A stretch of 64,000 nucleotides of DNA, taken from positions 3,410,001 to 3,474,000 of the forward strand of contig JAUCEF010000006.1 of the NCBI GenBank assembly GCA_033558025.1, given 5' to 3'. This DNA comes from Phytophthora sp. 'mugwort'. Its lineage: Eukaryota > Oomycota > Peronosporomycetes > Peronosporales > Peronosporaceae. The notes under the pieces are model-generated. The model was not told the origin of the DNA. It ran no database searches and saw nothing but the letters and a program-made list of their open reading frames with translations. A program made the translations under genes and the position numbers. Positions 31,785 to 43,083 of the stretch are shown here, in pieces. Position 1 is the first letter of the stretch, and the number at the start of each line of letters is the position of its first letter.

Positions 31785-34290
31785 GGGTCGAAGTACGACT
31801 GTGCGTACGCACGCAGCGGTCTAAAAAACTGCGTGACCAGGCGATTGGACGTCGCCGGGGCATTAGACAGGCCGTGTGGCATCACAAGCCACTCCCAGAG
31901 CATACCGCTCGGAGCGCTCACTGCGTTGAGCGGGATATCACTCTCGTGCATCATGCTCTTGGTAGTATCCGTCCACCAGATCCAGGGCGTTGTATAACCC
32001 GCACCCGGCCATGTTTTGGAACGCATCATTCCGCGGGATGGGTGTCTGGGCCGGCACCGCCGCGCTGTTCAACTTATTAGAAGCATGAACCAGACGCGAC
32101 TTCCCATTCAGCTTCCGAAGGCAGAAGGTTGACGTCGAATGCGGGGATTTCGATTCCCATACCATGCATGCCTTGGTCTTAGCGGAAAAGAAGGCTTCAA
32201 TGACCTCGCACTGCTTGTGAGGCAGTGGCCATTTTCTGGTGACACAGTACTTTGTGCCCGGCACGAAATCGATCTCGTACCTGATCCCAAGATTCGGTGG
32301 GAGTTGAGACGGTGGATCCTTGGACACCACGTCCTCGAACTCCTTCATCAAAGGATACACTGGATCCTTCGGGTTCTTGAGAATCTCGAACCCAAGCGCG
32401 AGGCACGCTGGGAGGAGAATGCCTCCAGGACACCCTCATTCATAATCGAGGAGAAATTCAATTCCTCTGGAGTGGACTCTTGCTTAAAGAGTACCACCTC
32501 CGCGATTTCTCCTGCCTTCAGGTCGGCCAGGAAATTTGTCGGCGTCAACTCTTCGAGGTTCGGGAGCTCTGACACCTCGGGCAGCGGCTCTAGCTGGATG
32601 CCGCTTGCCTTGACCCGATGGCCGGCCTCGCGTCGAGGATGCGATAACACCCTTCGACTGACCGCGTCGGAAGAAAACAGGCCCTCGGTTCCAAGGCGCT
32701 TGAAGCACTCCAGTCTGAAATGACTTCAGAGTCGACTTGCGGTGTCGACTATGTGGTAGACGGCGACCGACGTGGTACTTCGCTACCCATGTCTGTGGAC
32801 GTCTCCGTGACGACGTCCAAAGCTTCTTCGTGTTGAACTTGGTTACTCACACAAGAAGCGCGTCTCGCCGCTTTTTCTTCGGTTAAGATCTGGGCGACCT
32901 GGTGTGGAACAAGATTACCCTCACAGGAGCGCATTTTGCGCCTTCCTCGCCAGGTTTAGTCTGGGCGACTCGGTGTGGAACATGGTTAGCCACACAGCAA
33001 GCGCTTCGCGCATCTTTCTCGCCAGTTTCAGTCTGGAGGACTTGGTGCGGACCTTGGTTACCAACCCGTTCGGTGCCACCTGGCACCGCCACTCTTGAAG
33101 CCTTAGCCGCCGATCTAGATTCCGGCGGGGATCGAGGGCTATCCTGTAAGGCTTGCCGCGCTCTATCAGGTGCAGCTTTTGCTGCCACCGCTTCCTGGGA
33201 GTCGCTCAATACGTCGGCGGCTCCCAAACATCCACTGGATGCTCCTGCATCCCGGCACCCCTTTCGGACGCTCCAGTTCCTGGCAGAAGTGGGAACATGA
33301 CTCACCAATGCTTTGCCTGTAACTGCGGGCCGGCTAGCTCCGATGGCTTTGTTTCGCCAATCGACCCATGGCTCATGTTTCTCGAGCCAGGCATGCCCAG
33401 GATCAAATCACACTTGTCCATCTCTAGGACAGTAAACTGCTCCATGTTGTCGAAGTCCTCGAACTTCACAGCTAGATTCGCATGGATCTTTGGAACGGTG
33501 ATGACCATGCCATCAGCCGGTGTACCGACACTGCCCCGTTGTCTTTGCTTTCTCGTAAAGCGTCGGCCAACTTGTTGCTGCTCTCCGCAACAGATCTGGC
33601 GGCGTGCGAAGTTCTTCGATGCCGCGGAGTCTATCAAGGCTCGGAAGGGATGGGTATATCCCCGTACACTTACGTGTATTACTAGCAGCCCAACGCTGCC
33701 CTTCTTCGATTCGAGAGTGCAAAGACTCTCAGGGGCTAAGCCTCCATGGTGCGCGCCACCCGCGCACCGCTCATGAAGACTTAGATGTTCCTCAGTAGGG
33801 CGCCCCGCCGTTATTGGTGTCCTGCTTTCCCCTGCCCGTGGGGTCGCGGCCTTTGCCAGTGACCCTTGAGCGCGATGGACTTGGGAGGGAAACGTTTTCG
33901 TTCCCCCCCCCCCGCAGGACAGGCACATGTCATGCGCCCTAGCTTACCACAGCTATAGCAGGGAATATCATGCTGCCCGGCGAGCGCAAGTTCCATAGGA
34001 ACAGGCCCGCTGGGGCCCCCGCGACTTGGTGTCGCTGCCCCTGGCCACATCGCCGCCGGCGTGCGCACCTGGCGGCGGCTGTACTCCTCTTGGAAGGCGA
34101 CTGGGATGGCCTCCTCCAGAATATTGGGCCCGCACCCAGCTATTTCGGTGGGTGCGGGCCGGGTCTACTCTTAGGCCGTCCATGAACACCGTCACCTTGA
34201 TGTGTTCGTGGAGTGGGTTTCCCACGAGGGATGCCGTGAGCTCCCGCATCTCCTGGATGTACCTCCGAGTGGCTTTCGCCCTCTCCAACC
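31785..34290 (-). mobile_element. Ty3/gypsy retrotransposon fragment (gag-PR-RT), decayed
   Basis: Read on the minus strand from 34290: a gag piece with a damaged zinc knuckle CYSCGKLGRMTCAC (about 33975-33934; His changed), an aspartic protease with RALIDSAASKNF (Gly of the D-S/T-G motif changed to Ala, about 33640), a repeat-rich linker, then reverse transcriptase with FEDVVSKDPPSQLPP, NALDLVDGYYQ and MPHGLSNAP. The RT breaks off just after the YFD of its catalytic YxDD box at about 31790. RNase H, integrase and LTRs are not found. Many stops and frame changes. A run of 11 G (33903-33913 as C) lies between knuckle and protease. Confidence 0.75.
32833..33068. repeat. Degenerate 72-bp tandem repeat in the gypsy PR-RT linker
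   Basis: Units of about 72 bp follow each other on the plus strand: a partial copy ending near 32880, one at 32882-32953, one at 32954-33025 and a partial one at 33026-33068. Shared words are GTCTGGGCGACTCGGTGTGG and CTTTCTCGCCA. In the minus reading they encode 24-residue units with AQTKPGEEG-type sequence. Confidence 0.65.
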
Positions 34291-34339
34291 TAGCACGACC
34301 GCTGATTATAGCCGCAGTGTCGATGCAGATTCTCTCCTA

Positions 34340-35224
34340 CTTTTTCATTTTGTCTAGTGCATTGACGCAAGGCGACAGTAAGTACTGCGAGGGGATTTTC
34401 GCGAAATGCCATATTGGCGTGAAATGAATCCAGCGCTTGAGCAACGAAAATCCTACCTCATAAAATCGAGGTTCGACGAGTACGGTGGTAGGGAAAAGCG
34501 CTCCTGTCTCATGGATCATCTCTTGTAGCTCCTTGTACGTTTAAATCTTCGCGTTATCCATGACCGCTATCGAGTGCGGTAATGGTCATGGATTGAGATA
34601 TGACAGGATATTTGTCTTAACGATTTCGCAAAATCCGCACCGCGTGGAGGTTCCCTCTCTACATTTCCCCACGATAATAAGACCAGGGCATTAAAAGCAG
34701 CAAGAATCGACACGCGGTTGCCGCGGCTAATGGGACCGCGGCTAATGGGACCGTGGCGTGAACTGTGTGTGTCTGGCCGACCAACCATAACGACGAAGCA
34801 GGGACCTTAACAAAGGGTTAGATTTAGAAACAATAGACATCACGACAATATCACGAGAACCCACCTTGCGGCTATGAGGTGATCAAGTCCGCTGTAGAAC
34901 CCACCAAAAACGGAGCTAGTCGAGCGACGTACTCTCTTCTCTCGCGCGGGAGGTAGACTCTCTCTGCGTGCTTAGTTAAAACCTTCCTGGTGAGCTTGAG
35001 ATCAAAGCGCAACGCGCGACATATCGTAGAGTCTGAGGCACAAATAGAATCCCCGTAGCGAGCACGAAGTTCACCGCGTAGTTAATCGAAGTAGAAGCAT
35101 GGGTGGGCCTCCACAACTCCACATACTCCCGAACAAACGCACATACATGGCTGGCCCACCTTGATGTCTTCGCTCGAGGCTCATTCTTCAATACATTTCC
35201 TGTACTGTGACATAGCTTATACAA
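34340..35224 (-). pseudogene. IS630/Tc1-type transposase relic
   Basis: From the right: an N-terminal helix-turn-helix piece (RWASHVCAFVREYVEL, about 35160-35110), then RGNRVSILAAFNALVLLSWG (about 34740-34670), a VMDN segment at about 34566-34555 (second catalytic Asp), LPPYSSNLDF in a shifted frame, and EVGFSLLKRWI (about 34455-34420). The order and words fit DDE_3 (IS630/Tc1) transposases. Stops and at least two frameshifts separate the pieces. Confidence 0.55.
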
Positions 35225-36422
35225 CCGGCTAACACTACGTTCAGACAGTCCTAAAATGATAGATACGGTAGCTATATCAATAGAATACGCTTACATGAGC
35301 ATAGAATACACTTACATGAGCACCGTTCCTTCCAACAAATGTTTGTTGAGAAGGGCATCTAAAACTATTGCGAAGCACTGAAATGTCACAATGCCGAGGC
35401 AATGCCAGCCATTCAGAATTTTGACCATCCATCACTAGTTCTGTTGCCCGATCCAAGTCTTTTCTAGGTGCGGTACTCTAGTCTTGAAGAAAGCGCTCTG
35501 ATTAGTGGAATTATAATTTCTCTTCTAAACTAGGCTCTAACTTGTATCTCTTTGTTGAATTAACGTCACTGTGAGCACCTATCCGCGCTGTTGAAAAGAT
35601 TTTTTTTCAGCCTGACTGGCAAAAAAGCACAAAACTTTATAGCCCCCGCCGGACTCATCAACCAGATGATCTCTTGCCAGGCAAAGCATCGAAATACCAA
35701 ACCACGGTGGCCTTCCTCGACCGTTGTTGTACCCGGCAGAGACTCCTACACAGTCAATAAAAAGAACATCATAGTGAAACCAAGTATGTAATAAGTTCAT
35801 CATTTTGCAAAATGGATGGCATCGCCGGGTTTGCTTTGCTTCGCTGCGCTACTGCGAGGAAAATATTCTAAGTTCGTCCTGCTACAGTGCTCGGCTCGCT
35901 GGAATGCTCGGTGCTGGGCCCGCCTTCGCAAATACCGCGCGGTCCTGCTTCGCGGGCACCTCGTGCGGGTTTGCTACGGCTATCCGACCTCGCAACCGCT
36001 CGCCTCCGATTTTGTCTTCCACCCCCTCTCAGAAATCTGTGTACGAAGCTACTCGGTTCTACCCGGACGATGGATCACACCGCGTTTGCAAAAACGGATC
36101 GTCGAAATTCCCTCGCTTGAGTATCCTGCGACACACGGGCATAGCCGTCAATAGTTCATGTATGTTGATCAACTCGCCGCCGCTCGGATCCACTGCAAGT
36201 CTAGGCCTAGAGACCCCTTGAGGTCCATGAAACTTCCCTACAGCGATGACCACCTCATCTTTGCCCGCGCATACTTGCTGCCAAAATTTGGCCCAACCCG
36301 GATGACTGAGCAGCATCTCCTCTAATCCGTGCGTCGCTCCCTCCTCATTGGTCGAAAGCGTCGCCGCCTATCTGCGTGCATTGCAAAATTGGCGTGCGAC
36401 CGCACAAGTTGAACTGCTATCA
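35225..36422. other. Intergenic region upstream of the GMC pair
   Basis: Contains a 21-bp unit in tandem (35281-35301 and 35302-35322, one difference, ending TTACATGAGCA) and otherwise sequence of no clear origin. A minus frame open over about 36059-36385 has protein-like character (GWAKFWQQVCAGKDEVVIAV) but no family I recognise, and it overlaps the presumed promoter of the first GMC gene. It may be a gene fragment. Confidence 0.35.
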
Positions 36423-38275
36423 ATGCTGCGCCACTCGCTCCGCTCCACCGCCTCCGCCCTCCAGCAACGCGCGTCTCCAGCTACGGCGCGTGCGCTGATC
36501 TCCTCGACCGCCAGCGCCGAGTACGACTACGTGATCGTGGGTGGCGGTTCAGCCGGCTGCGTGCTGGCCAACCGCCTTACGGAGGACCCGAACAACAAGG
36601 TGCTGCTGGTCGAGACGGGCCCGGACGACCGCACCAAATGGGACTCGTGGAAGATCCACATGCCAGCGGCCCTCACGTACAACCTGTCCAACGACAAGTA
36701 CAACTGGTACTACTACACGGAGCCGCAGAAGCATCTGAACGACCGCAAGCTGCCCTGGCCGCGTGGCCGCGTGCTCGGCGGCTCCTCTTCGCTCAACGCT
36801 ATGGTCTACATCCGCGGTCACGCATACGACTATGATGACTGGCAGAGCAGCGGCGCCGACGGTTGGAGCTATGCCGACTGTCTACCTTACTTCCGCAAGG
36901 CGCAGAACCACGAGCTCGGCCCGGACGACTACCGCGGCGGAGACGGCCCGCTGCACGTCATCCGCGGCAACCAGAAGGATCAGATCCTCTTCAAAAAGTT
37001 CATCGATGCCGGCGTGCAGGCCGGTTACCCATTTACGGACGACATGAACGGATACCAGCAGGAAGGATTCGGCTGGATGGACATGACGGTCTGGAAAGGC
37101 TTCCGTTGGAGCACGGCCTCGGCATACCTGCGTCCGGCCATGAAACGCTCCAACTTGACGGTCATGACGGAAACTTTTGTGAGCAAGGTGGTGTTTGAGG
37201 GCAAGAAGGCCGTCGGTGTGGAGACAGAGGACCGCAAGAAGAAGAAGATCAAGCAGGTCCGAGCAGCCAAGGAGGTCATTCTCTCCGGTGGTGCCATTAA
37301 TTCTCCTCAGCTGCTCATGCTCTCGGGTATCGGTGATGCCGACCACTTGAAGGAGGTGGGCGTGCCGGTGGTGCAGCATCTGCCGGCGGTCGGACAGAAT
37401 ATGGAGGACCACCTGGATTTGTACGTCCAGTATATGTGCAAGAAGCCGATCACGCTGCACAACGCGACCTGGTAAGTTGCATGTGTTTCTTTTTGGCATA
37501 TATTTTGGTACTTGAATTACTATCTGACTGGGAATGCTCGCGTTTTATTACCCGCTATAGGAAATATCCGCACAAAATGGCTGCAATCGGCCTAGAGTGG
37601 ATCTTCCGTCAGACTGGCATGGGTGCGTCTGCCCACCTCGAATCGGGCGGCTTCATTCGCAGTGCCCCCGGCAAGCGCCATCCCGATCTGCAATACCACT
37701 TCCTGCCTGGCTCGTTGACGGGTCAGCTGACCCCTGGAACGTACCACGCAATGCAGGCTCATTGCTCGCCGATGCGCGCCCAAAGCCGCGGTTGGCTGAA
37801 ACTGCGTAGCAACAACCCGCACGAGCACCCGATCATAGAGCCCAACTACCTGAGCGTGGACCAGGATATCGTGGACATGCGCAACGGTATAAAACTTACT
37901 CGTGAGATTCTGGAGCAACAGACGCTTGACGAGTACCGCGGTGACCCGATTTCGCCGTCCAAGGACGTGCAGACTGACGCCCAAATTGACGAGTGGATTC
38001 GCCAGCATACGGAAAGCGCCTACCACCCATCGTGCACTAACCGCATGGGTATGGACGAGAACACAGTCGTCGACCCACAGACTCGTGTGCACGGTGTCGA
38101 GAACCTGCGCGTCGTGGATGCGTCCATTATGCCCAACATTGTGAGCGGCAACCTAAACGCGCCGACGATCATGATCGCTGAGAAGGCTGCTGACATCATC
38201 CTCGGCAAGACTTCTCTGCCAAAGTCTACGGCGCCAGTGTACCAGCCGAAGAACTGGGAGACCAGCCAAAGATAA
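36423..38275 (+). CDS. GMC-family FAD oxidoreductase (choline dehydrogenase-like), copy 1
   Basis: Exons 36423-37471 and 37561-38275, 587 residues. The first 32 residues (MLRHSLRSTASALQQRASPA) are Arg/Ser/Ala-rich without acids, a mitochondrial targeting type. The FAD dinucleotide motif VIVGGGSAGCVLANRL follows, then GGSSSLNAMVYIRGH (GMC signature 1), LSGGAINSPQLLMLSG (signature 2), the active-site His in AYHPSCTNRMG and the Asn in SGNLNAP near the C terminus. It oxidises a primary alcohol, perhaps choline to betaine aldehyde; the substrate is not shown by the sequence. ATG 36423 is the first in frame. Ends in NWETSQR, shared with copy 2. Confidence 0.9.
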
Positions 38276-38967
38276 AGCTGTCTTGAGTATTCTAGAATCT
38301 TCGTTTCCCAGTGAGGGCGGAATAGTGTCAAGTCGAGGCAGCTTCAAGTACGCGCTCCTCGTTAGCACCAGAATGGCGGCGTTGTGAAGGGTAGGCTGAA
38401 CCAAAACCAATCTAAAGCGACGTCAAATGTCCTTGAAAAAGTGTGGCAGTGATGATATACTTCAATGCACGCAAGAGTGGAGTAGGGTGAGGAAAACGGT
38501 AAACTTGGTATCATTGAGCGGTAATTTGGGGCTTCGAATGACGTTAATTGTGTCGGCTTTAGGAAGAGTATACGCCAAAACGCAAGATATTGGAGAAAAG
38601 TAGCGGCAACATGTATTGCAATATCACAGCGCTCACAATACCGGTAAGGTATTTCGACTTACTGTAGTATTGTACAGACATGACTGTACCTGCAATGCAT
38701 TTATGCATTTTTGGCCATCACTACACATGTCCACCGAGTCTGTATGCATTCGAGTTTCTTTGCCCTGGCAGCGCACACCTTGTTCCCTGTACATGTAGCG
38801 CTGCTCTGCCAACGCTCGCGGCGTAAATCTCTCGTTACGATGCCCTGCGTATCACCGCTTTACCAATCAATAAAGCACACAAACAGTCGATACCGTCTGC
38901 TCGCTGCGGTCGGTGGTCTAAGGTCACGATTTCATTTCTCTGCTTCCTCGCAAGGTCTTCAATCAAC
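38276..38967. other. Spacer between the GMC genes
   Basis: No gene seen. A pyrimidine-rich TTCATTTCTCTGCTTCC at 38931-38947, 21 bp before the ATG of copy 2, is a loose match to the oomycete initiator. Confidence 0.4.
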
Positions 38968-40814
38968 ATGAAGCTCCGTCATGTGTTGCGCTATGGAAAA
39001 GGTGCTCGTCAAGGTCTCTTGACCGCTTCAACTCGTGGCCTCGCCTCCGCCACGGCGTCGGGTGAATACGACTACATTATTGTCGGCGCCGGTTCCGCCG
39101 GTTGCGTCCTCGCTAACCGGTTGAGCGCTGATCCGAGTAACAAGGTGCTGCTGGTGGAAGCCGGACCCAGCGATCGCCACCGATGGGACTCGTTTCTCAT
39201 TGAGATGCCGGCGGCTGTCCCGATCAACCTCGCGGACGAACGGTACAATTGGAATTACATGACGGAGCCCCAAGAGTTTCTGAACCACCGACGCATTGGA
39301 TATCCAGGCGGACGAGTTCTCGGTGGTTCCTCATCTCTTAACGCCATGATATACAGTCGGGGCCATGCTATGGACTATGACGAATGGCAAGCAAAAGGTG
39401 CCGAAGGATGGAGCTATGCCGACTGTTTGCCATATTTCAAGCGGTCGGAAAATCATGAGCTTGGTGGAGACGAGTATCGTGGCGGTGATGGACCCCTTCA
39501 CGTTGTGAGGAATACGCAGAAGGACCAGCCGTTGTTCCAAGCCTTTATTGATGCGGCGGTAGAGGCGGGATATCCGTTCACAGAAAATCTGAACGGCTAC
39601 CAGCAAGAAGGCTTCGGGTGGCACGATTTAACCATCCATGACGGTAAACGATGGAGCAGCTCTGCTTCTTTCCTGCATCCCGTCATGACCCGTGAGAATT
39701 TGACAGTGAGTACGGAAACGTATGTCAATAAGGTGGTCTTTGATGGCAAAAAAGCGATTGGTATCGAGGTCGAAGACGGCAACACAAAGATCGTGTCGAC
39801 GATCTCATCGGTGAAGGAAGTGATCCTCTCGGGTGGTGCAATCAATACGCCTCAAGTACTTATGTTATCTGGTGTCGGTGATGCAGATCACTTAAAGCAA
39901 GTTGGGGTGCCTCTCGTACATCATTTACCGGCAGTTGGGAAGAACCTGGCGGATCACCTGGGAGTTAACTTGCAGTTCGCTTGCAAGCAACCACTTACTC
40001 TGTACAATGCATCCAAGCGATACCCACACAATGTACTCAAGATCGGATACGAGTGGTTGACGTCGAGGACTGGTCCAGGTGCAAGTCCGCACTGCGAAGT
40101 GGGTGGGTTTCTTCGAACGTAAGGCTCTCTGTCGTTTGTCGTAGCTCTGTGAAATTTTCGCTAATCTTTGTCTTTCGTTTCTGTTAATTGTTTAGTGCAC
40201 CTGGGAAGCAGCAACCAGACCTGCAAGTCATCTTCAGCCCTTGCGCAGTTGATAAGCGTTGCCAGTTGCGCGAAGACATTGGTCATGCCATGAGCGGACA
40301 CATTTCGCTTCTGCGAGGCTCGAGCAAAGGGATCCTCAAGCTGCGTAGTGCGAACCCTCGTGAGTACCCCAGCATTGATCCGAAATACCTGGCGGGCGAA
40401 GAACAAAGAAGAACGATGCGAGAAAGTGTCAAACTAACTCGTGAGATCTTTGCGCAGAGTGCGTTCGAAAATTTCTGCGGAGACGGAGTTTCTCCACGGG
40501 ACAGTGTTCAATCGGACGAGGAAATCGACGCGTGGCTCCGGAAATATGCTGGGGCAGAATTTCACGTGTCGTGCACCGCTCGCATGGGTGTGGACGACAA
40601 CTCGGTCGTGGATCCTCACACCCGTGTCCACGGACTGGAAGGTCTTCGCATTGTGGACGCGTCTATCATGCCCAACATCGTGAGCGGCAACACGAACGCG
40701 CCTGTTATCATGATCGCCGAGAAGGCCGCCGACCTGATCCTAGGCAAGCCGGCACTGCCGGAGTTGGATGTGCCAGTGTACGAGCCGAGCAACTGGCAAA
40801 CCAGCCAACGATAA
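38968..40814 (+). CDS. GMC-family FAD oxidoreductase (choline dehydrogenase-like), copy 2
   Basis: Exons 38968-40118 and 40196-40814, 589 residues. The leader MKLRHVLRYGKGARQGLLTA is basic and mitochondrial in type. Motifs: IIVGAGSAGCVLANRL, GGSSSLNAMIYSRGH, LSGGAINTPQVLMLSG, active-site His in EFHVSCTARMG and Asn in SGNTNAP. It is a tandem duplicate of copy 1, same strand, 692 bp apart, and noticeably less GC-rich. The single intron lies about 36 codons downstream of the place of the copy-1 intron. Substrate unknown; the same reservation as for copy 1 applies. Confidence 0.9.
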
Positions 40815-40953
40815 GATACCAAAACTCGCGCGTTTGCCAAGATTGACAAGATAGAGAAAAAGAAATTCTGCGTCAGATAGAGAGATTTTGCGCTGAAATA
40901 ATAGACAGGGCTACATTTCTTACAAAGTGGGAAAATTGCCACGAGGGCAAAGA

Positions 40954-43083
40954 TCAGTGTCGACGTTGCTTGCCATGACGGTACAAGCGAGAGGTCGAAC
41001 TACCGACTCTGGAAGTAGCAACCGGGACTACTTGACGCCGAATCCAGAGAAATCTCGAATTGTCCGAGTCAAGAGGGATCCATTTGCGGGTGTTCGATGT
41101 AGGCTTGTATCGTGACTCGATTCGAGCGGGTGTGTGCTCAACTCGTCGAATCCAAATGAATCGTGTGCTGTTTGGCTCCATGGGGACCCATCCACGTGCG
41201 GCCTTGATTGCGTTCCGTTTCGGATTGCTTCGAGGAGCAGATTTCACGTCGACCTCGACCGAGCAGCGCACCCAAAGGAGCATCGAGTTATTAGGATCAA
41301 GCGGGGCCCACTTGTGCTTGGTGGCAAGTCTAGCGGAACGTGTTGAACTCTTCGGAGCAGGCTGCATCTTGAAGCTGCGTGGTGCCGTGGGGGACACAAC
41401 AGCTACAACGGTTGACGGTTTGACGGTAGCATTGTCTTCAGTCTTAATCCCTGCGGCCACAAGCGCTTCCCCGGCAAACTTCACTTCCGCCTCACATTCT
41501 GCGCCATTGCTCCCGGACGTACACGTAGCTACAGCGATACTGGCGTTGACCTCACGAACAGCATTTCGTAATGCCTCAACAGCAGACTTCACTTCCGGCT
41601 CGATATTGTCGGCCTCGGCCTCGGTACTGGCAGTAGATTTAGCAAGATCAGCCTCAATGTCAGCGTTGTCCCACGCAGCAACCTCCGTCTCAACATCTCC
41701 GTGTTGCACAGCAAGTGAAGCAGCTTCAAGTGTAACGACACTCGCTTCATCGATCTCGCCTTGAAGATCATCACTGTTGGTAGTGCTGTCAGTCAGATCG
41801 ATGTCATCACCGACAACTTCCAAGAAGCCACGGTTAGCCACATTAAGACACTTGTCGGTCAGTGTATCTTCATCAGCGACAACGTTACCCACTTCATCCT
41901 GGACCAGCTTGCTGTCCATCACTGATTCGATTGCCACCTCTTCAGACTCTTGAAGTATCTCTTCTTCCTGTTCCTCCTCGACTTTATCTGCTACATTCAA
42001 CACGTCATCATCGACTTCAGTCGTGGCAGTAGCTATGATAGTCGCAGCTGGGCGGTGTAGTCTGATCACTTTCAAGTTGTTGGGGTCACGTGTGAAGCAG
42101 GGCCACTCCAAAGTCAGCCTCAAAGCGGGTGCTCTAGGCTGTGAAGCATGGCTGCGTTGGCTGCTGGGATCGCTGGCAAGAGAGCTAGCTCGACCTCGAC
42201 TGCTGGCATGCGTGCTAGAGCTACCGACAGTGCACACTCGGCTCTGGCTATTGATACCATAACTCCCGGACGCGCTCGCTCCGCCTTGACTGCTTGTAGC
42301 AGTATTCGCGGTGCTGGTTGTGGTGCTCGGAGTGTGACAAGAACGCTCGGAATTCCTCTCAGGCTCCAGTGCCTGTTTCAACGCCGACAGCCACGTCTCG
42401 AACGTGGCGGCATCAGGTGCCTGAAAACTCCGTCGCTTTTTGCCGTGTCGAACCTTGAATCGGTGTCTGGCGATGTCTCGGTCGGTCGGTCGCTCTAGTC
42501 GTGCCGGGTACTGCAAGAGAAACTCTTCACGCCCACCGAATAGTGTTGGCCGTGAAATGGCAAACACGGGCGCTTCCGGTTCCACTTGTTCAAGTAACCG
42601 GAGCTCCGCCTTGTGCCTACGCGTCGAAATCAATGCGCCACTGCCTGTCAGTACGGTTTTTTCATGAACATTTCCTGTCTGACACTCACCAAAAGAGATT
42701 AAACGCCTTGGTTTGCATCGGACAGTCGAGGCCTGCCATTCTGGCGAGTAGCGTGTAGGATGGACCAACGGTTTCGCTGTGAGCACGAGCTGGCGAGTTG
42801 CGAAATGATGGCACCTGGACGGCTGGACTGGGTAGAATATCGCTTCCATGGACAGTTTTACACTTTGACACATGGCCTCGACTGCCCACGACGGGCAGGT
42901 GTCGGGTGCTGATATGTGAAAAACCAATTGCCCTAAATTTTGTTGACAGCCTTTTGTACACCCACCCACCATTTCCCCATTCAACGAGCGGAGTGGTTGG
43001 GTTCCCTGTTGGCCGTGCCAAAAAAGAACTGGACACGCATGATGTAATAGTTCACCACGACTGAAATCGTTCCAGTAGCTCAT
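40954..43083 (-). CDS. PH-domain protein with three C-terminal W-P-L-D repeats
   Basis: Open from ATG 43083 to 40954 (709 codons). A 45-nt stretch, 42689-42645, has GTGAGT and ACAG ends and keeps the frame if removed, so it may be an intron. The clearest domain is the C-terminal half of a PH fold: ARHRFKVRHGKKRRSFQAP then FETWLSALKQAL (about residues 205-240). A Ser-rich stretch and a long acidic, Ala/Val/Glu-rich region follow. The last 150 residues contain three copies of a motif of the form KWAPLDPNNSMLLWVR, GWVPMEPNSTRFIWIR and KWIPLDSDNSRFLWIR. The first 130 residues look weak and the true start may differ. A phosphoinositide- or protein-binding role is only inferred from the PH domain. 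Confidence 0.6.
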   Translation of the reverse strand: MSYWNDFSRGELLHHACPVLFWHGQQGTQPLRSLNGEMVGGCTKGCQQNLGQLVFHISAPDTCPSWAVEAMCQSVKLSMEAIFYPVQPSRCHHFATRQLVLTAKPLVHPTRYSPEWQASTVRCKPRRLISFGECQTGNVHEKTVLTGSGALISTRRHKAELRLLEQVEPEAPVFAISRPTLFGGREEFLLQYPARLERPTDRDIARHRFKVRHGKKRRSFQAPDAATFETWLSALKQALEPERNSERSCHTPSTTTSTANTATSSQGGASASGSYGINSQSRVCTVGSSSTHASSRGRASSLASDPSSQRSHASQPRAPALRLTLEWPCFTRDPNNLKVIRLHRPAATIIATATTEVDDDVLNVADKVEEEQEEEILQESEEVAIESVMDSKLVQDEVGNVVADEDTLTDKCLNVANRGFLEVVGDDIDLTDSTTNSDDLQGEIDEASVVTLEAASLAVQHGDVETEVAAWDNADIEADLAKSTASTEAEADNIEPEVKSAVEALRNAVREVNASIAVATCTSGSNGAECEAEVKFAGEALVAAGIKTEDNATVKPSTVVAVVSPTAPRSFKMQPAPKSSTRSARLATKHKWAPLDPNNSMLLWVRCSVEVDVKSAPRSNPKRNAIKAARGWVPMEPNSTRFIWIRRVEHTPARIESRYKPTSNTRKWIPLDSDNSRFLWIRRQVVPVATSRVGSSTSRLYRHGKQRRH

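Noticed and set aside
32749..33308. CRISPR-like array from the 72-bp repeats
   Set aside because: Units are contiguous degenerate tandem copies without spacers, within a eukaryotic retroelement.
36348..36422. Upstream extension of the first GMC gene
   Set aside because: It has no ATG; the first ATG at 36423 begins a good mitochondrial leader.
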